Assembly (NCBI GenBank): GCA_022644775.1
Contig: JALCHN010000022.1
Span: 1 to 32,779, forward strand
Direction of reading: 5' to 3'
DNA length: 32,779 bases
From: Eggerthellaceae bacterium
GTDB lineage: Bacteria; Actinomycetota; Coriobacteriia; Coriobacteriales; Eggerthellaceae
Part shown: one piece after another, positions 7,311-15,692 of the stretch
Layout: the number at the start of each line of letters is the position of its first letter
How positions within the stretch are numbered: position 1 is the stretch's first letter
The notes under the pieces: generated by a model
What the model was told of the DNA's origin: nothing
The model's database searches: none
Seen by the model: the letters and a program-made list of their open reading frames with translations, nothing else
Position numbers and translations under genes: made by a program

Positions 7311-8549
7311 CTAGCGATGCAGGTGGCTGCGCGACACGATCCGCTTGCCCACCAGGGCCCAGCGGCGCGGGTCGATCGTCCAGTCGATGCCGCCGTAGAG
7401 CGAGTCGCGACGTGCCGCCACCGCTCCGAAGAAGGCCGCGAGCGCGAAGAAGGGCGCGCCCGCCAACCCGCACACCTCGACGGCCATGAGGAAGCCGCCG
7501 AAGGGGCTGCGGGCGGCTGCGGCGATGCATGCCGTCATGCCCACCGCCGCCGCGAAGGGCACCGGCCAGCCCGCCGCCTGTCCCAAGGCGCAGCCGGCGC
7601 AGGCCCCCATGCAGATCACGGGCATGATCGCCCCGCCTTTGAACCCGAAAGCCAGGCAAATCGCCGTGAGGGCGAACTTCAGAAGCCACACCCACCAATC
7701 GACGGGAGCGCCCGCGAACAGGGCCGCCACGGTCGCGCCGCCCGTGCCCGAAGCGGCGTCGGCGCCCGCAAGAAGGGTGAGGACCGCCGCCGCGCCCGCC
7801 CCCACGAGCATGCGCGTATACAGATTGTCGAAGGCCTTGATGCAGAAGGTGCGCAGGGCCTTGAGCGCGAAGACGAACAACAGGCCCAAAGCCGCGCAGG
7901 CCGCTCCCACCGCACAGGCGGCAATCCAGGCCGTGCCCGCTTCGGGAACGGCGACGGGGCCCAGCTGGATGCGGCCGATGCCCAAGACGCTCGCGATCGC
8001 GTAGGCCACGCCCGCCGCCAGCGGGACGGCCAGCATGCGGACGTCGAGGACCTGGGCGCGGCTCTGCCGGCAGATTTCGACCACGAAGACCACGGCGGCA
8101 AGAGGCGTGTAGAGCAGGGAGGCCACCATCGCGGCCATGCCCGCCATCATGAGCACGCGCGCATCGCCTTCGCGCCCGCCCACGAAGCGCACGAAGGGGT
8201 CGGCGAGCGCCCCGCCCATCTGCAGGCCCGCGGCGGTGTGTCCCACCGACCCGCCGCCCAGGTTGGCAAGCGGCACGCACACGAGCAGGGCGCAGGCGAG
8301 CCTGCCGGGCACCGTGCGGTCGCGGCGCAGGTCGGCGATCACGTTGGGGGCGTCGGTATTGAAGGGAATCTTCAGCCGGTGGTAGACCCACACGGTCGCC
8401 GCGCCCGAAAACGGCAGCAGGGCCAGAAGCGCGGGCGCGGCGCGAAAGGCCCCTTCGGCCCCGAAGGACAGGGCTTCGAAGGCCACCGCGACCAGTCCGC
8501 ACACGGCACCCAGAAGGACCGCGGCGGCGCACCAGCGCAGGGCGCGCAC
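7311..8549 (-). CDS. ClC-family chloride channel/antiporter
   Basis: A 412-residue, strongly hydrophobic ClC-superfamily protein. The loop normally written GGSVGREGA reads GGGSVGHTAAGLQMGG here (98-113), so the gating glutamate position holds Thr105. A second selectivity-filter block is seen as FGFKGGAIMPVICMGACAG, followed by RSPFGGFLMAVEV. Loss of the gating glutamate suggests a channel or uniporter rather than a proton-coupled antiporter; that is inference. The GTG start is 4 nt after the ABC ATPase stop, so the gene belongs to the transporter operon. There is no cytoplasmic CBS domain. Confidence 0.85.
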   Translation of the reverse strand: MRALRWCAAAVLLGAVCGLVAVAFEALSFGAEGAFRAAPALLALLPFSGAATVWVYHRLKIPFNTDAPNVIADLRRDRTVPGRLACALLVCVPLANLGGGSVGHTAAGLQMGGALADPFVRFVGGREGDARVLMMAGMAAMVASLLYTPLAAVVFVVEICRQSRAQVLDVRMLAVPLAAGVAYAIASVLGIGRIQLGPVAVPEAGTAWIAACAVGAACAALGLLFVFALKALRTFCIKAFDNLYTRMLVGAGAAAVLTLLAGADAASGTGGATVAALFAGAPVDWWVWLLKFALTAICLAFGFKGGAIMPVICMGACAGCALGQAAGWPVPFAAAVGMTACIAAAARSPFGGFLMAVEVCGLAGAPFFALAAFFGAVAARRDSLYGGIDWTIDPRRWALVGKRIVSRSHLHR

Positions 8550-8553
8550 GGGG

Positions 8554-9348
8554 CTAGTCCCCGTAGTTGGCCAGGAAGGCGCGGGTGCGCTCGTGCTGCG
8601 GGTGGTCGATGACCTGTTCGGCCGGACCCTCTTCGACCACGACGCCGGCGTCCATGAACACGATGTGGTCGGCCACGTCGCGGGCGAAGGTCATCTCGTG
8701 GGTCACGATAACCATGGTCATCTTCTCTTCGGCCAGCTGGCGAATGACGTTGAGCACGCCCTTCGTGAGCTCGGGGTCGAGCGCGCTCGTGGGTTCGTCG
8801 AAGAAGAGGACGTCGGGGCGCATGGCCAGGGCGCGGGCGATCGCCACGCGCTGCTGCTGGCCGCCCGAAAGGTCGCAGGGGACGTAGTCTTCCTTGCCCG
8901 CCAAATCCATCTTCTCGAGCAGTTCGTGGGCCCGGGCGATCGCCTCGTCCTTGGGCACCTTCTGCACGCTCACCGGCGCGTCGATGATGTTCTGCAGCAC
9001 CGTGTAGTGGGGGAAGAGATTGAAGTTCTGGAAGACGAGCCCGAAGCGCTGGCGGGCCTTGGCGAGCGTCGCTTTGTCGGCGTAGACCGAATGGCCGGCG
9101 CCGTTGTCTTCGGCCACGGTGATGTCTTCGTAGCGCAGCGTGCCCGAGTCGAGCGTTTCGAGCAGGGTGCAGCAGCGTAGGAGCGTCGACTTGCCGCCGC
9201 CCGAAGGGCCGATGATGCCCCACACCTCGCCTTCGCGCACCGAAAGCGAGATATCCTTCAAGACCGGCGCGTCGCCGAAGCTCTTCTTGGCGTGCTCGAG
9301 CGACACGAGCACCTTCCCGGTGCCCTCGTGCGCGGTTTCTTCTGCCAT
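8554..9348 (-). CDS. Amino acid ABC transporter ATP-binding protein
   Basis: A 264-residue GlnQ/HisP-type ATPase that powers uptake by the adjacent permease and lipoprotein. Motifs in order: Walker A GPSGGGKST (47-55), Q-loop Gln107, signature LSGGQ (160-164), Walker B LFFDE (181-185) and the H-loop His217. An acidic insertion with AEDNGAGHSVYAD lies between Walker A and the Q-loop. The ATG at 9348 is supported by AGAAGGAG 8 nt upstream. The substrate is probably a polar amino acid, judged by family only. Confidence 0.95.
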   Translation of the reverse strand: MAEETAHEGTGKVLVSLEHAKKSFGDAPVLKDISLSVREGEVWGIIGPSGGGKSTLLRCCTLLETLDSGTLRYEDITVAEDNGAGHSVYADKATLAKARQRFGLVFQNFNLFPHYTVLQNIIDAPVSVQKVPKDEAIARAHELLEKMDLAGKEDYVPCDLSGGQQQRVAIARALAMRPDVLFFDEPTSALDPELTKGVLNVIRQLAEEKMTMVIVTHEMTFARDVADHIVFMDAGVVVEEGPAEQVIDHPQHERTRAFLANYGD

Positions 9349-9370
9349 AGCGGATGCTCCTTCTGAAATC

Positions 9371-9402
9371 GGGGTCGCGTCGCGCGCGGCGGGCGCGACC
9401 CC
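9371..9402 (-). other. Stem-loop between permease and ATPase
   Basis: 9-bp arms GGGGTCGCG (9371-9379) and CGCGACCCC (9394-9402) with a 14-nt loop and no T-run. It probably shapes the relative amounts of the operon's mRNA segments. Confidence 0.4.
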
Positions 9403-9408
9403 TCGCGA

Positions 9409-10062
9409 TTAGTCGTGGTAGTAATCGAGCTTCTTTTCCACGCGGTTCAGGATGAACTCGATGATCAGGCAGCAGACCCAGTAGATGGCCGCCGCGATCG
9501 CATAGGGCACGAGGCTGACCTGGGAGGCCGCGATAGCCTGAGCGCGGGTGAACATTTCCATGATGCCCAGAACGAAGGCGAGCGAGGTGTCCTTCACCAA
9601 GGTGATGATCTCGTTGCCCATGGCCGGCAGGATGCGCTTGACCACCTGCGGCAGGACGATCTTCATGAAGGTCTGCGCGCGCGTATAGCCGAGCACCTGG
9701 GCGGCTTCGTACTGGCCGCGCGGAATCGACTGGATGCCGCTGCGGTAGATTTCGGCGAAGTAGGCGGCGTAGTTCAGGATGAAGCCGATATCGCAGGCCC
9801 AGAACTTCCAGTCGGCGCCCATCTGAGCGCCGAAGAGGTAGTAAGGGCCGAACATGAGCGCCATGAGCTGCAGCATGAGCGGGGTGCCGCGCAGGATCGA
9901 GATGTAGAGCGTCGCGATGACCGCAAGCGGTTTGAACCGGCTCATGCGGGCGAGCGCGACGAGCACGCCCAAAGGCAGTGCGCCCACCAGCGTGACGACG
10001 AAAATCTGCCCGGTGAGCATGAGGCCCTGCCCCATGAGGCCGAGCATCGTTCCAAAATCCAC
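9409..10062 (-). CDS. Amino acid ABC transporter permease
   Basis: A 217-residue inner-membrane permease of the HisMQ/GlnP family with about five membrane segments. The characteristic N-terminal half (LRGTPLMLQL) and the coupling loop (EIYRSGIQSIPRGQYEAAQVLG) that contacts the ATPase are both present. The GTG start at 10062 has AAAGGA 6 nt upstream. It lies between the binding protein and the ATPase. Only one permease gene is present, so the transporter probably uses a homodimer. Confidence 0.94.
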   Translation of the reverse strand: MDFGTMLGLMGQGLMLTGQIFVVTLVGALPLGVLVALARMSRFKPLAVIATLYISILRGTPLMLQLMALMFGPYYLFGAQMGADWKFWACDIGFILNYAAYFAEIYRSGIQSIPRGQYEAAQVLGYTRAQTFMKIVLPQVVKRILPAMGNEIITLVKDTSLAFVLGIMEMFTRAQAIAASQVSLVPYAIAAAIYWVCCLIIEFILNRVEKKLDYYHD

Positions 10063-10153
10063 GATCGTTCCTTTCTTGAATGGTGGGCCGGAAGGCGCGG
10101 GTTCCGCGCGGCGCGCGGTCGGCGAACCCGAGCGTTTCGGCCTACCAGCACAG

Positions 10154-10189
10154 GCGAACCCCTCCCGCGCGGGTGCGGGAGGGGTTCGC
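10154..10189 (-). other. Strong stem-loop between binding protein and permease
   Basis: Perfect 15-bp arms (10154-10168 and 10175-10189; GCGAACCCCTCCCGC and its complement) with a 6-nt loop and no T-run. Such hairpins after the binding-protein gene are typical of ABC operons, where they protect the upstream mRNA so that the binding protein is made in excess. Confidence 0.6.
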
Positions 10190-10212
10190 GCTCGTTGGTG
10201 GCGGCGGCGGGG

Positions 10213-11046
10213 CTACTTCAACAGCCAGTTGTCGTAGCTCAGGCCGTACTGGGCGTACTTTTCGCACAGCTGCTGCACGGTGCCGTCTTCGGTCATCTCG
10301 CGCAGGGTTTCGGTGACCTGCTGGGCGGTTTCGGTGTCGCCCTTGGCGAAGCCCACGGCGTAGTGCTCGGTGGACAGGGGCTCGGAGAGCTGCACGTACT
10401 TGTCGGGGTTGGCCGAAATCTGGTACTGGGCGATCGACAGGTCGCAGGCGACCGCGTCGACCGTGCCGGAGTCGAGCTGCAGGAAGGCGTTATTGTAGTC
10501 GGCGATGGTCTGAGGGGCGCCGCCCTTAAAGGTGGCGGCCAGGTCGGCCTTGTCGCCTTCGAGCACGTCGAGAGCAGCCGAATCGACCTGGGTCATGACG
10601 GTTTTGCCGGAAAGGCCCGCGTAATCGTCGATGCCCGAGCCCTTCTTCACGACGATAACCTGCTCGTTGAGCATGTAGGGGTCGCTGAAGGTGTAGGAGT
10701 CTTCACGACCTTCCATCGTGAAGCCGTTCCAGATGCAGCTGATCGCGCCCTGGCCGAGCAGAGCGTCCTTGGCGTCCCAGTCGATGGGTTCGGCCTTGAA
10801 TTCCCAGCCGTTGCGCTCGCAGACTTCCTTGGCCAGGTCGAGGTCGAAGCCGGTATAGCTGCCGTCGTCGGCGACGAAGCCGTAGGGCGGGTACGACTGG
10901 TCGAAGCCGACCGTAAGCGTTTTCGTGGTAGACGAGCTCGCGGTGCTCGAGCTCTGCTGACCGCAGCCGGTCAGGACGAAGGCACCGAGGCAGGCGGCGA
11001 GCGCGCACACGGCGAGCGCTGCGGCCTTCTTCTTCATGTTCTTCAT
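10213..11046 (-). CDS. Amino acid ABC transporter substrate-binding lipoprotein
   Basis: A 277-residue extracytoplasmic solute-binding protein (family 3). It starts with a lysine-rich signal peptide ending in the lipobox LTGC, with the lipidated cysteine at residue 28, followed by a Ser/Thr linker. The mature part shows the family hallmarks LTVGFDQSYPPYGFVADDG, YTGFDLDLAKEVC and SDPYMLNEQVIVVKKG. It captures a polar amino acid at the cell surface and passes it to the permease. GGAAGGGAAG lies 4 nt upstream of the ATG. It is the first gene of the operon and has a promoter with a palindrome just upstream. Confidence 0.95.
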   Translation of the reverse strand: MKNMKKKAAALAVCALAACLGAFVLTGCGQQSSSTASSSTTKTLTVGFDQSYPPYGFVADDGSYTGFDLDLAKEVCERNGWEFKAEPIDWDAKDALLGQGAISCIWNGFTMEGREDSYTFSDPYMLNEQVIVVKKGSGIDDYAGLSGKTVMTQVDSAALDVLEGDKADLAATFKGGAPQTIADYNNAFLQLDSGTVDAVACDLSIAQYQISANPDKYVQLSEPLSTEHYAVGFAKGDTETAQQVTETLREMTEDGTVQQLCEKYAQYGLSYDNWLLK

Positions 11047-11081
11047 TGGTCTTCCCTTCCGTTCCCTTTGCTACTCGAGCA

Positions 11082-11097
11082 CTTTAGCGTGCTAAAG
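11082..11097. promoter_or_regulatory. Palindromic operator candidate for the ABC operon
   Basis: Perfect inverted repeat CTTTAGC-GT-GCTAAAG, directly downstream of the predicted -10 box and upstream of the lipoprotein ribosome binding site. The position would allow a repressor to block transcription start. The regulator is unknown. Confidence 0.5.
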
Positions 11098-11107
11098 CGT
11101 GCGGAAC

Positions 11108-11113
11108 AGTATA
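11108..11113 (-). promoter_or_regulatory. -10 box of the ABC transporter operon
   Basis: Minus-strand TATACT, about 60 nt before the lipoprotein start codon. The -35 region is poor (TTTCGG at an 18-bp spacing). Confidence 0.5.
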
Positions 11114-11144
11114 CCATACCCAGCCGGCAAACCGAAACGCAGGG

Positions 11145-11210
11145 GTGACAACGGGGGCGCGTGATGTTGTCACGGCCAGCCGTGACAACATCACGCGCCC
11201 CCGTTGTCAC
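11145..11210. repeat. Inverted pair of REP-like units forming a 66-bp palindrome
   Basis: Two complete copies of the 29-nt unit (11145-11173 and 11182-11210) face each other. With the flanking GGC and GCC this gives two perfect 32-nt arms around a CA centre. It lies immediately after the mobBA stop codon and before the promoter of the ABC operon. In mRNA it would form a very stable hairpin and could act as a transcription barrier. The layout resembles a BIME (paired REPs of opposite orientation). Confidence 0.75.
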
Positions 11211-11211
11211 A

Positions 11212-12494
11212 TTAGTAGAAGCCGTTTTCCTCGTCGCGGGCGAGCCGTTCGGTGAAGGCCAGGTCGTCGGGCGTGTTCGCGTTGATGAAGCAGCGGCCGC
11301 CCGGCTCGGCCATGAGCACGCGCGACTGGGGGAATTCGCAGATCTCGACCTCTCGAAGAAGGCCTGGGCGCGCGCGTCGCCTTTTTCGAGCCGCTTCTCC
11401 ACCGCCGGCAGGCAGGCGCTCGCCCGGTACACCGCATGGAAGGGCTCGTAGCCGTTGCGGTTCACCGGCACCACGGCGGCCGCCCCCGTGCGGTTGAGTT
11501 CCTGGAACTCTGCCGCCACCAGGCGCGGCGAGGCGAAGACCATGTCGCAGGCCACCACGGCCACCGCGTCGTAGGTCGCGTTCTTCAGCGCCGTGTAGAT
11601 GCCCGGCAGGGCCCCGCGCCTGTCGAGCTCGTCGCGCACGAGCCGGATGTGCATCTGCGGATACTCCTGGTGCAGGAAGGCCAGGTTCTCGGGCTCGTTG
11701 GTGGTCACCACAAGCTCGTCGGCCGCGTGGCACACGCGCTCGATGAGCCGCTGGATCAGCGGCCGCCCCATGAAGGGCACGGTCGCCTTGCTGCGCCCCA
11801 TGCGCCGGCTCTCCCCGCCGGCCTGCACCACCACGGTCATCCGCGGCCGCACGACCGTCTTCTCGATGAAGTTGACGAGGCCCTGGGTGTCGGCGAGGTC
11901 GAAGGAGGGAATCCCGTAGCGTGCCGCCGCCTCATGCGCCCTGGGGATATCGGTCACCACGGCCACGGTGGCTTCGGTGGGCATCTTGCCTGGGTCCACC
12001 GGCGAGCCGGGCGCGGGCGCCTCGCGGCGGGACGCGCGGGCCGCCTGCACGAAATCGCAGGTGAGCGGCACGCCGTCGCACGCCGCCTGATAGAAGGTTT
12101 CGGCGACCTTGGAATCGTGGGGGTTGGCGGCCCGCATGACCTCGATCGTGGGCAGGCCGCTCTTACGGTAGCCTTCGACGATGACCACGTCGTGGCCCGG
12201 CATGCGCGCCACGATGCGCGCGCATTCCGCTTCGTCGGGGATGGTCGCAATCATCGCGATTTGCCCAGGCGCCGAAATCCAGGTCTCGGTCGCGCCGGCG
12301 CGGCGATGGCGCCACGAATCCTTCCCCGGCACGTCGATGTCGAAGCCCACGTGGCCGTGGTGCTTGACCGTCCCCACGTCGAAGCCACGGGCGGTGAGCT
12401 CCGCCACCGCTCGTTCCACGATCGTGGTCTTTCCCGAATTATGACGACCCACCACGGCAATCGCCGGGCTGGGAACTACCGACTCTGCGAGCAT
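11212..12494 (-). pseudogene. mobBA: MobB-MobA fusion, broken by a 1-nt frameshift
   Basis: Fused molybdenum-cofactor protein. Residues 1-150 are MobB (P-loop GRHNSGKTT at 16-24, VKHHGHVGFDID, VIVEGYRKS). From about 218 it is MobA, molybdenum cofactor guanylyltransferase (VVVQAGGESRRMGRSK). The frame that encodes all of this leaves the expected sequence after Glu381 (about 11348-11354). The proper MobA end (EVEICEFPQSRVLMAEPGG, then CFINANTPDDL) continues in the next frame and stops at 11212. Adding one base restores 427 codons exactly. It may be a true mutation or a base-call error. Start ATG at 12494, with GGGAAAGG upstream. MobA makes the guanine dinucleotide form used by DMSO-reductase-family enzymes. 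Confidence 0.85.
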
Positions 12495-12533
12495 AGACGC
12501 CTTTCCCTCATGCGCCGCACGGCGCGGCGCGCG

Positions 12534-13730
12534 CTAGTCGTGAATGTTACCGCCGATTGTGCGCTGTGCGACACCGAGGATGGTATGAGTACCCGCATTC
12601 TTCGCATTTGAGGATAAATCATAGCGCTCGATGCGCCCGTCCGCGACGTCGCGCACGAAGACCTCGCTGGAAAGCGTCAGGCACTTCTTCAGGCACACGT
12701 CCTCGCAGGTGCGGCACTGCACGCAGGCGCCCGGGTAGTGCACGAGCGCGCTGAAGTCCCGGTCGACCTCGTTGGTGAGCGCCCCCGTGGGGCAGAAGAC
12801 CGCGCACATGCCGCAGGCCGTGCAGGCGCTGGCATCGATGACGACCTGGCCGAACAGGCGGGTGTCGGCAAGCTCGTCGGCCGGCTCGCCCAGAGCGGCG
12901 AGCGCGTCGAGCAGGCGCTGGCGCTTGGCGGGCACGGCGTGCGGGAGGGTCCCGTGGTCGGTCACGCGCAGCTTGGCGAGGATCTGCGTGGGTGACAGGT
13001 GGGTCTTCGATTCGACGCCGAGCTCCTTTTCCAGCGCCATGTCGGTCGCGGTGCCCACGGCGTCGCGCGCCTCGCTGCCCAGGTCGTGGAAGAAGGCGCG
13101 CCGGTTCTTGTCGTAGGCGTCCTTGCGCACCTTGCGCACCGACGAGGGGAACTTGCGCGTGATCTTGGCGCGCGCGTCGCTGCCCCACAGCTCGAGCAGG
13201 AGGTTGGCGTTGGCCACCACGGTTTCGGCCATGTCGATGCCGTGCGATTCGGAACACGACGCGCAGTCGGCGCACACCAGGCGCACGCGGGTGGCCCCAT
13301 GGGCAGCAAGCGAGACGATGAGCCCCTCCTCCACGCGGCCCAGGCAGGGCACGCGCACGAGCTTGGCGGAATCGACCAGATCCTTTGCCGCGTCGTACAT
13401 GGGCGCGCAGGCGATGACCGCCGTGCCCTCGTTGGCCGCGCACGCCGCCTGCGCCGCCTCGAAGAGGGCCACGTCGGTGGGCTTGCGGGCTTCGAGCGCG
13501 CCGGTGGGGCACGCGGTCGTGCAGGTGCCGCAGCCCACGCAGTTGCCCGGCTCGATGCGGATCGTGTTGCTCGCGGGCTCGATCACGATGGCCTGCGACG
13601 TGCAGGCGTCGGCGCATTTGCGGCAGCCGGCATTGCGGTTGCGCACCACGGCGCACCGGGTCGGCTCCACGACGATGCCGGTGTTTTCCAAACTCTGCAG
13701 CAGTTCGACGGTATCTGCAATGCTCGGCAT
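12534..13730 (-). CDS. Multi-cluster [4Fe-4S] electron-transfer protein
   Basis: A 398-residue cytoplasmic iron-sulfur protein. The N-terminal pair of cluster motifs uses Cys26/36/39/43 and Cys64/67/70/74 (CVGCGTCTTACPTGAL). A middle domain with ACAPMYD, VPCLGRVEEGLI and CADCASC resembles the FlpD/MvhD-type 2Fe-2S domain of hydrogenases and heterodisulfide reductases. A C-terminal ferredoxin pair uses Cys303/306/309/313 and Cys336/339/342/346. AAGGAGGA lies 5 nt before the ATG. It sits between the LuxR regulator and mobBA, so a role with a molybdoenzyme is plausible but not shown. No catalytic subunit is present here. Confidence 0.8.
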   Translation of the reverse strand: MPSIADTVELLQSLENTGIVVEPTRCAVVRNRNAGCRKCADACTSQAIVIEPASNTIRIEPGNCVGCGTCTTACPTGALEARKPTDVALFEAAQAACAANEGTAVIACAPMYDAAKDLVDSAKLVRVPCLGRVEEGLIVSLAAHGATRVRLVCADCASCSESHGIDMAETVVANANLLLELWGSDARAKITRKFPSSVRKVRKDAYDKNRRAFFHDLGSEARDAVGTATDMALEKELGVESKTHLSPTQILAKLRVTDHGTLPHAVPAKRQRLLDALAALGEPADELADTRLFGQVVIDASACTACGMCAVFCPTGALTNEVDRDFSALVHYPGACVQCRTCEDVCLKKCLTLSSEVFVRDVADGRIERYDLSSNAKNAGTHTILGVAQRTIGGNIHD

Positions 13731-13794
13731 GGGAATCCTCCTTCGCGGCGCAGCGGGCGCCGCCGTATGCAAAGGGCCGTGCGGCCCCCTATCG

Positions 13795-15210
13795 TTATTT
13801 GTTGCGCAGCTTCTCGCCCAAGTCGATGAGCTCCTGGCGGCTGTGCACGCCCACCTTCGCGTAGATGCGCCGCAGATGGGTGTCGACCGTGCTCTTGGTG
13901 ATCGACAGCTCACCGGCGATGCGCTCGCTCGTGCGGCCGCGCAGGGCGAAGCCCAAGATCTCGCCCTCGCGCTTCGAGAGGCCGTAATCGGCGCGAATCT
14001 TCTCACAGGCGAGCTCGAAGGCATCGGCGTCGGTGACGATTTCGGTCAGGTTCGAAAAGTCGCGTTCGGTGAACAGGAAGATGTAGGCCACCAGAATGAG
14101 CGCGCCGGCGATCACGACGACCGTATAGGGCGTGCGGAAGTCGACCTGGGCGGCGTCGAAGACGTTGGCGAGCAGCACGCCCAGAAACTCGCCCGCGTAG
14201 AGAGCCAGAAAGCCCAGCGAGAAGGACACGGCCGCGTCGATCGCGTTGATCTTCGCGAGCACGAGGAACAGGGCGATGAAGACCGCTTGCAGACCCAGGT
14301 AGCCGGCGAGCACGAGAGCGTCTCCCCCGGTCGGCAGGTCGGATGCCGACGCGAGAGGAATCACAATCAGGCCGAGCAGCATGAGGAAGACCGCGATGCG
14401 GTAGGACAGGTCGAGCGCGCGCACGTCGCGCAGGGCGCCCGACGTGAGCAGGGAGAGCACGCCGATCAGGAAGGCGCCGAAGAGCAGCATCGACACCGGA
14501 TAGTAGGGAATGGCCTGCGCGCCGGGCTCGCTCGAGAAGGCTTCGATGAAGCCCACCGACGCGCCCATGCACAGCGTCCCCACCAGCACCTTGACCGAAA
14601 GGATCGCCGCATCGCCCGACGCCCCCGAAGCGGGACGGCGCGGCTCGCCGGTCGAGGCCGGCACCGTCACGAGCGCGGCGCTTGCCACCGGCAGAAAGCA
14701 GAGCGCGGGAGCCACGTTGACCACTGAAATGAAGGAGCAGGCCAGGCAGAGGAAGGCCGCCACGAGCGACCCCACGAGCACCTCGCAGGTGGCCGTGTAG
14801 GTGGGCGCCTCGCCGAAGGCGCGGCCCCAGGCCGTGAGCATGAAGGCCGCCGAAAAGCCGATGAGGGCCCCTTCCACGGCCATCCATCCGTCGGAAAGAT
14901 CGGGCAGCTGCGGAAACGCGAGCGAGGCGCCCGCCATGACGATCGCATAGACGAAGAGCAGGGGCTTGGTGAGCAGGGTCTGGCGCGAGGTGCGGGAATG
15001 GAAGCGCACAAGTAGAAAGCCGAGCACCATGAACAGCAGGATGCAGAGCAGATCGATGCGCTCCACGGTGAAGGACCCCAGCGGCCAGCCGCGGTTCATG
15101 CCCATATAGAAGACGCAGAAGATGAACGCCTGGTTGCAGGCGAAGCCCACCACGCGTTTGGTGGAAAGATCGGCCGAGCGCGGGCCCGGCGATTCGGCGC
15201 GTGCGTCCAT
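13795..15210 (-). CDS. LuxR-family regulator with 12-helix membrane domain
   Basis: A 471-residue protein. Residues about 20-390 are hydrophobic, with roughly 12 membrane segments and an MFS-like look. Residues 410-471 form a LuxR/GerE DNA-binding domain (GLSKREGEILGFALRGRTSE, then STVDTHLRRIYAKVGVHSRQELI). No phosphoacceptor or PAS domain is seen. This architecture is, from general knowledge, strongly expanded in Eggerthellaceae and relatives, often next to respiratory oxidoreductases. GGGAGG lies 5 nt upstream of the ATG. The Fe-S protein gene follows after 64 nt and may be its target or operon partner. The ligand is unknown. Confidence 0.88.
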   Translation of the reverse strand: MDARAESPGPRSADLSTKRVVGFACNQAFIFCVFYMGMNRGWPLGSFTVERIDLLCILLFMVLGFLLVRFHSRTSRQTLLTKPLLFVYAIVMAGASLAFPQLPDLSDGWMAVEGALIGFSAAFMLTAWGRAFGEAPTYTATCEVLVGSLVAAFLCLACSFISVVNVAPALCFLPVASAALVTVPASTGEPRRPASGASGDAAILSVKVLVGTLCMGASVGFIEAFSSEPGAQAIPYYPVSMLLFGAFLIGVLSLLTSGALRDVRALDLSYRIAVFLMLLGLIVIPLASASDLPTGGDALVLAGYLGLQAVFIALFLVLAKINAIDAAVSFSLGFLALYAGEFLGVLLANVFDAAQVDFRTPYTVVVIAGALILVAYIFLFTERDFSNLTEIVTDADAFELACEKIRADYGLSKREGEILGFALRGRTSERIAGELSITKSTVDTHLRRIYAKVGVHSRQELIDLGEKLRNK

Positions 15211-15301
15211 GCCAGCCTCCCTGCGCGTTCGTCTGAGTTCTTCACGCTATGGTAGCAAACCGGCCGCAACGGGACCGTGACATTCGCAACGGCCGGCACG
15301 T

Positions 15302-15337
15302 AAAAAGCGCCCGCCCGGCTCATGCCCGGCAGGCGCT
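15302..15337 (-). terminator. Rho-independent terminator of tatA
   Basis: On the minus strand, a GC-rich stem (AGCGCC...GGCGCT with inner GCCGGGC pairing) followed by TTTTTA, 31 nt after the tatA stop. It separates tatA from the LuxR gene. Confidence 0.75.
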
Positions 15338-15368
15338 CACATTGGGTGCGGATGAGGGTGCGGGGCGC

Positions 15369-15692
15369 TTAGGCCTCGGCGGCTTCGGTCTCCTTGGCTT
15401 CGGCCGCGTCTTCGGTCTTCTTCTTGACGACCTTCTTGACGACCTTCTTCTTGGGAGCTTCCGCTTCCTCGTCTTCGACTTCGGCCACTACTTCGGCGTC
15501 ATCGTCGTCGGCGTCCTTGGCAGCCTTGGCGTCGTCCTTTTCCTTCTTGCCGGCGTCCATGCCCTCGCGCAGGCCGCGAATCGATTTGCCGATCGCGCTG
15601 CCGAGCTTCGGAAGGTTCTTGGGCCCGAAGATGAGCAGGACCACGATGAGGATGATGATGAGCTCGGGAACGCCGATGCCGCCGAATTTCAT
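15369..15692 (-). CDS. tatA: Sec-independent translocase protein TatA
   Basis: Pore-forming subunit of the twin-arginine translocase, which exports folded, often cofactor-containing proteins. It has 107 residues: a short N-terminal membrane helix (about 9-22), the conserved hinge FGPKNLPKLG (22-31), an amphipathic helix (SAIGKSIRGLREGM), and a long charged tail with Asp/Glu runs and a lysine-rich repeat (KKKVVKKVVKKK). AAAGGAGG lies 4 nt upstream of the ATG. tatC is not adjacent. The gene has its own terminator, so it is monocistronic. Confidence 0.93.
   Translation of the reverse strand: MKFGGIGVPELIIILIVVLLIFGPKNLPKLGSAIGKSIRGLREGMDAGKKEKDDAKAAKDADDDDAEVVAEVEDEEAEAPKKKVVKKVVKKKTEDAAEAKETEAAEA

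Noticed and set aside
11043..11211. C-terminal extension of mobBA beyond 11212
   Set aside because: It is translated in the wrong frame after the frameshift and reads through the REP pair; the real MobA ending is in the other frame.
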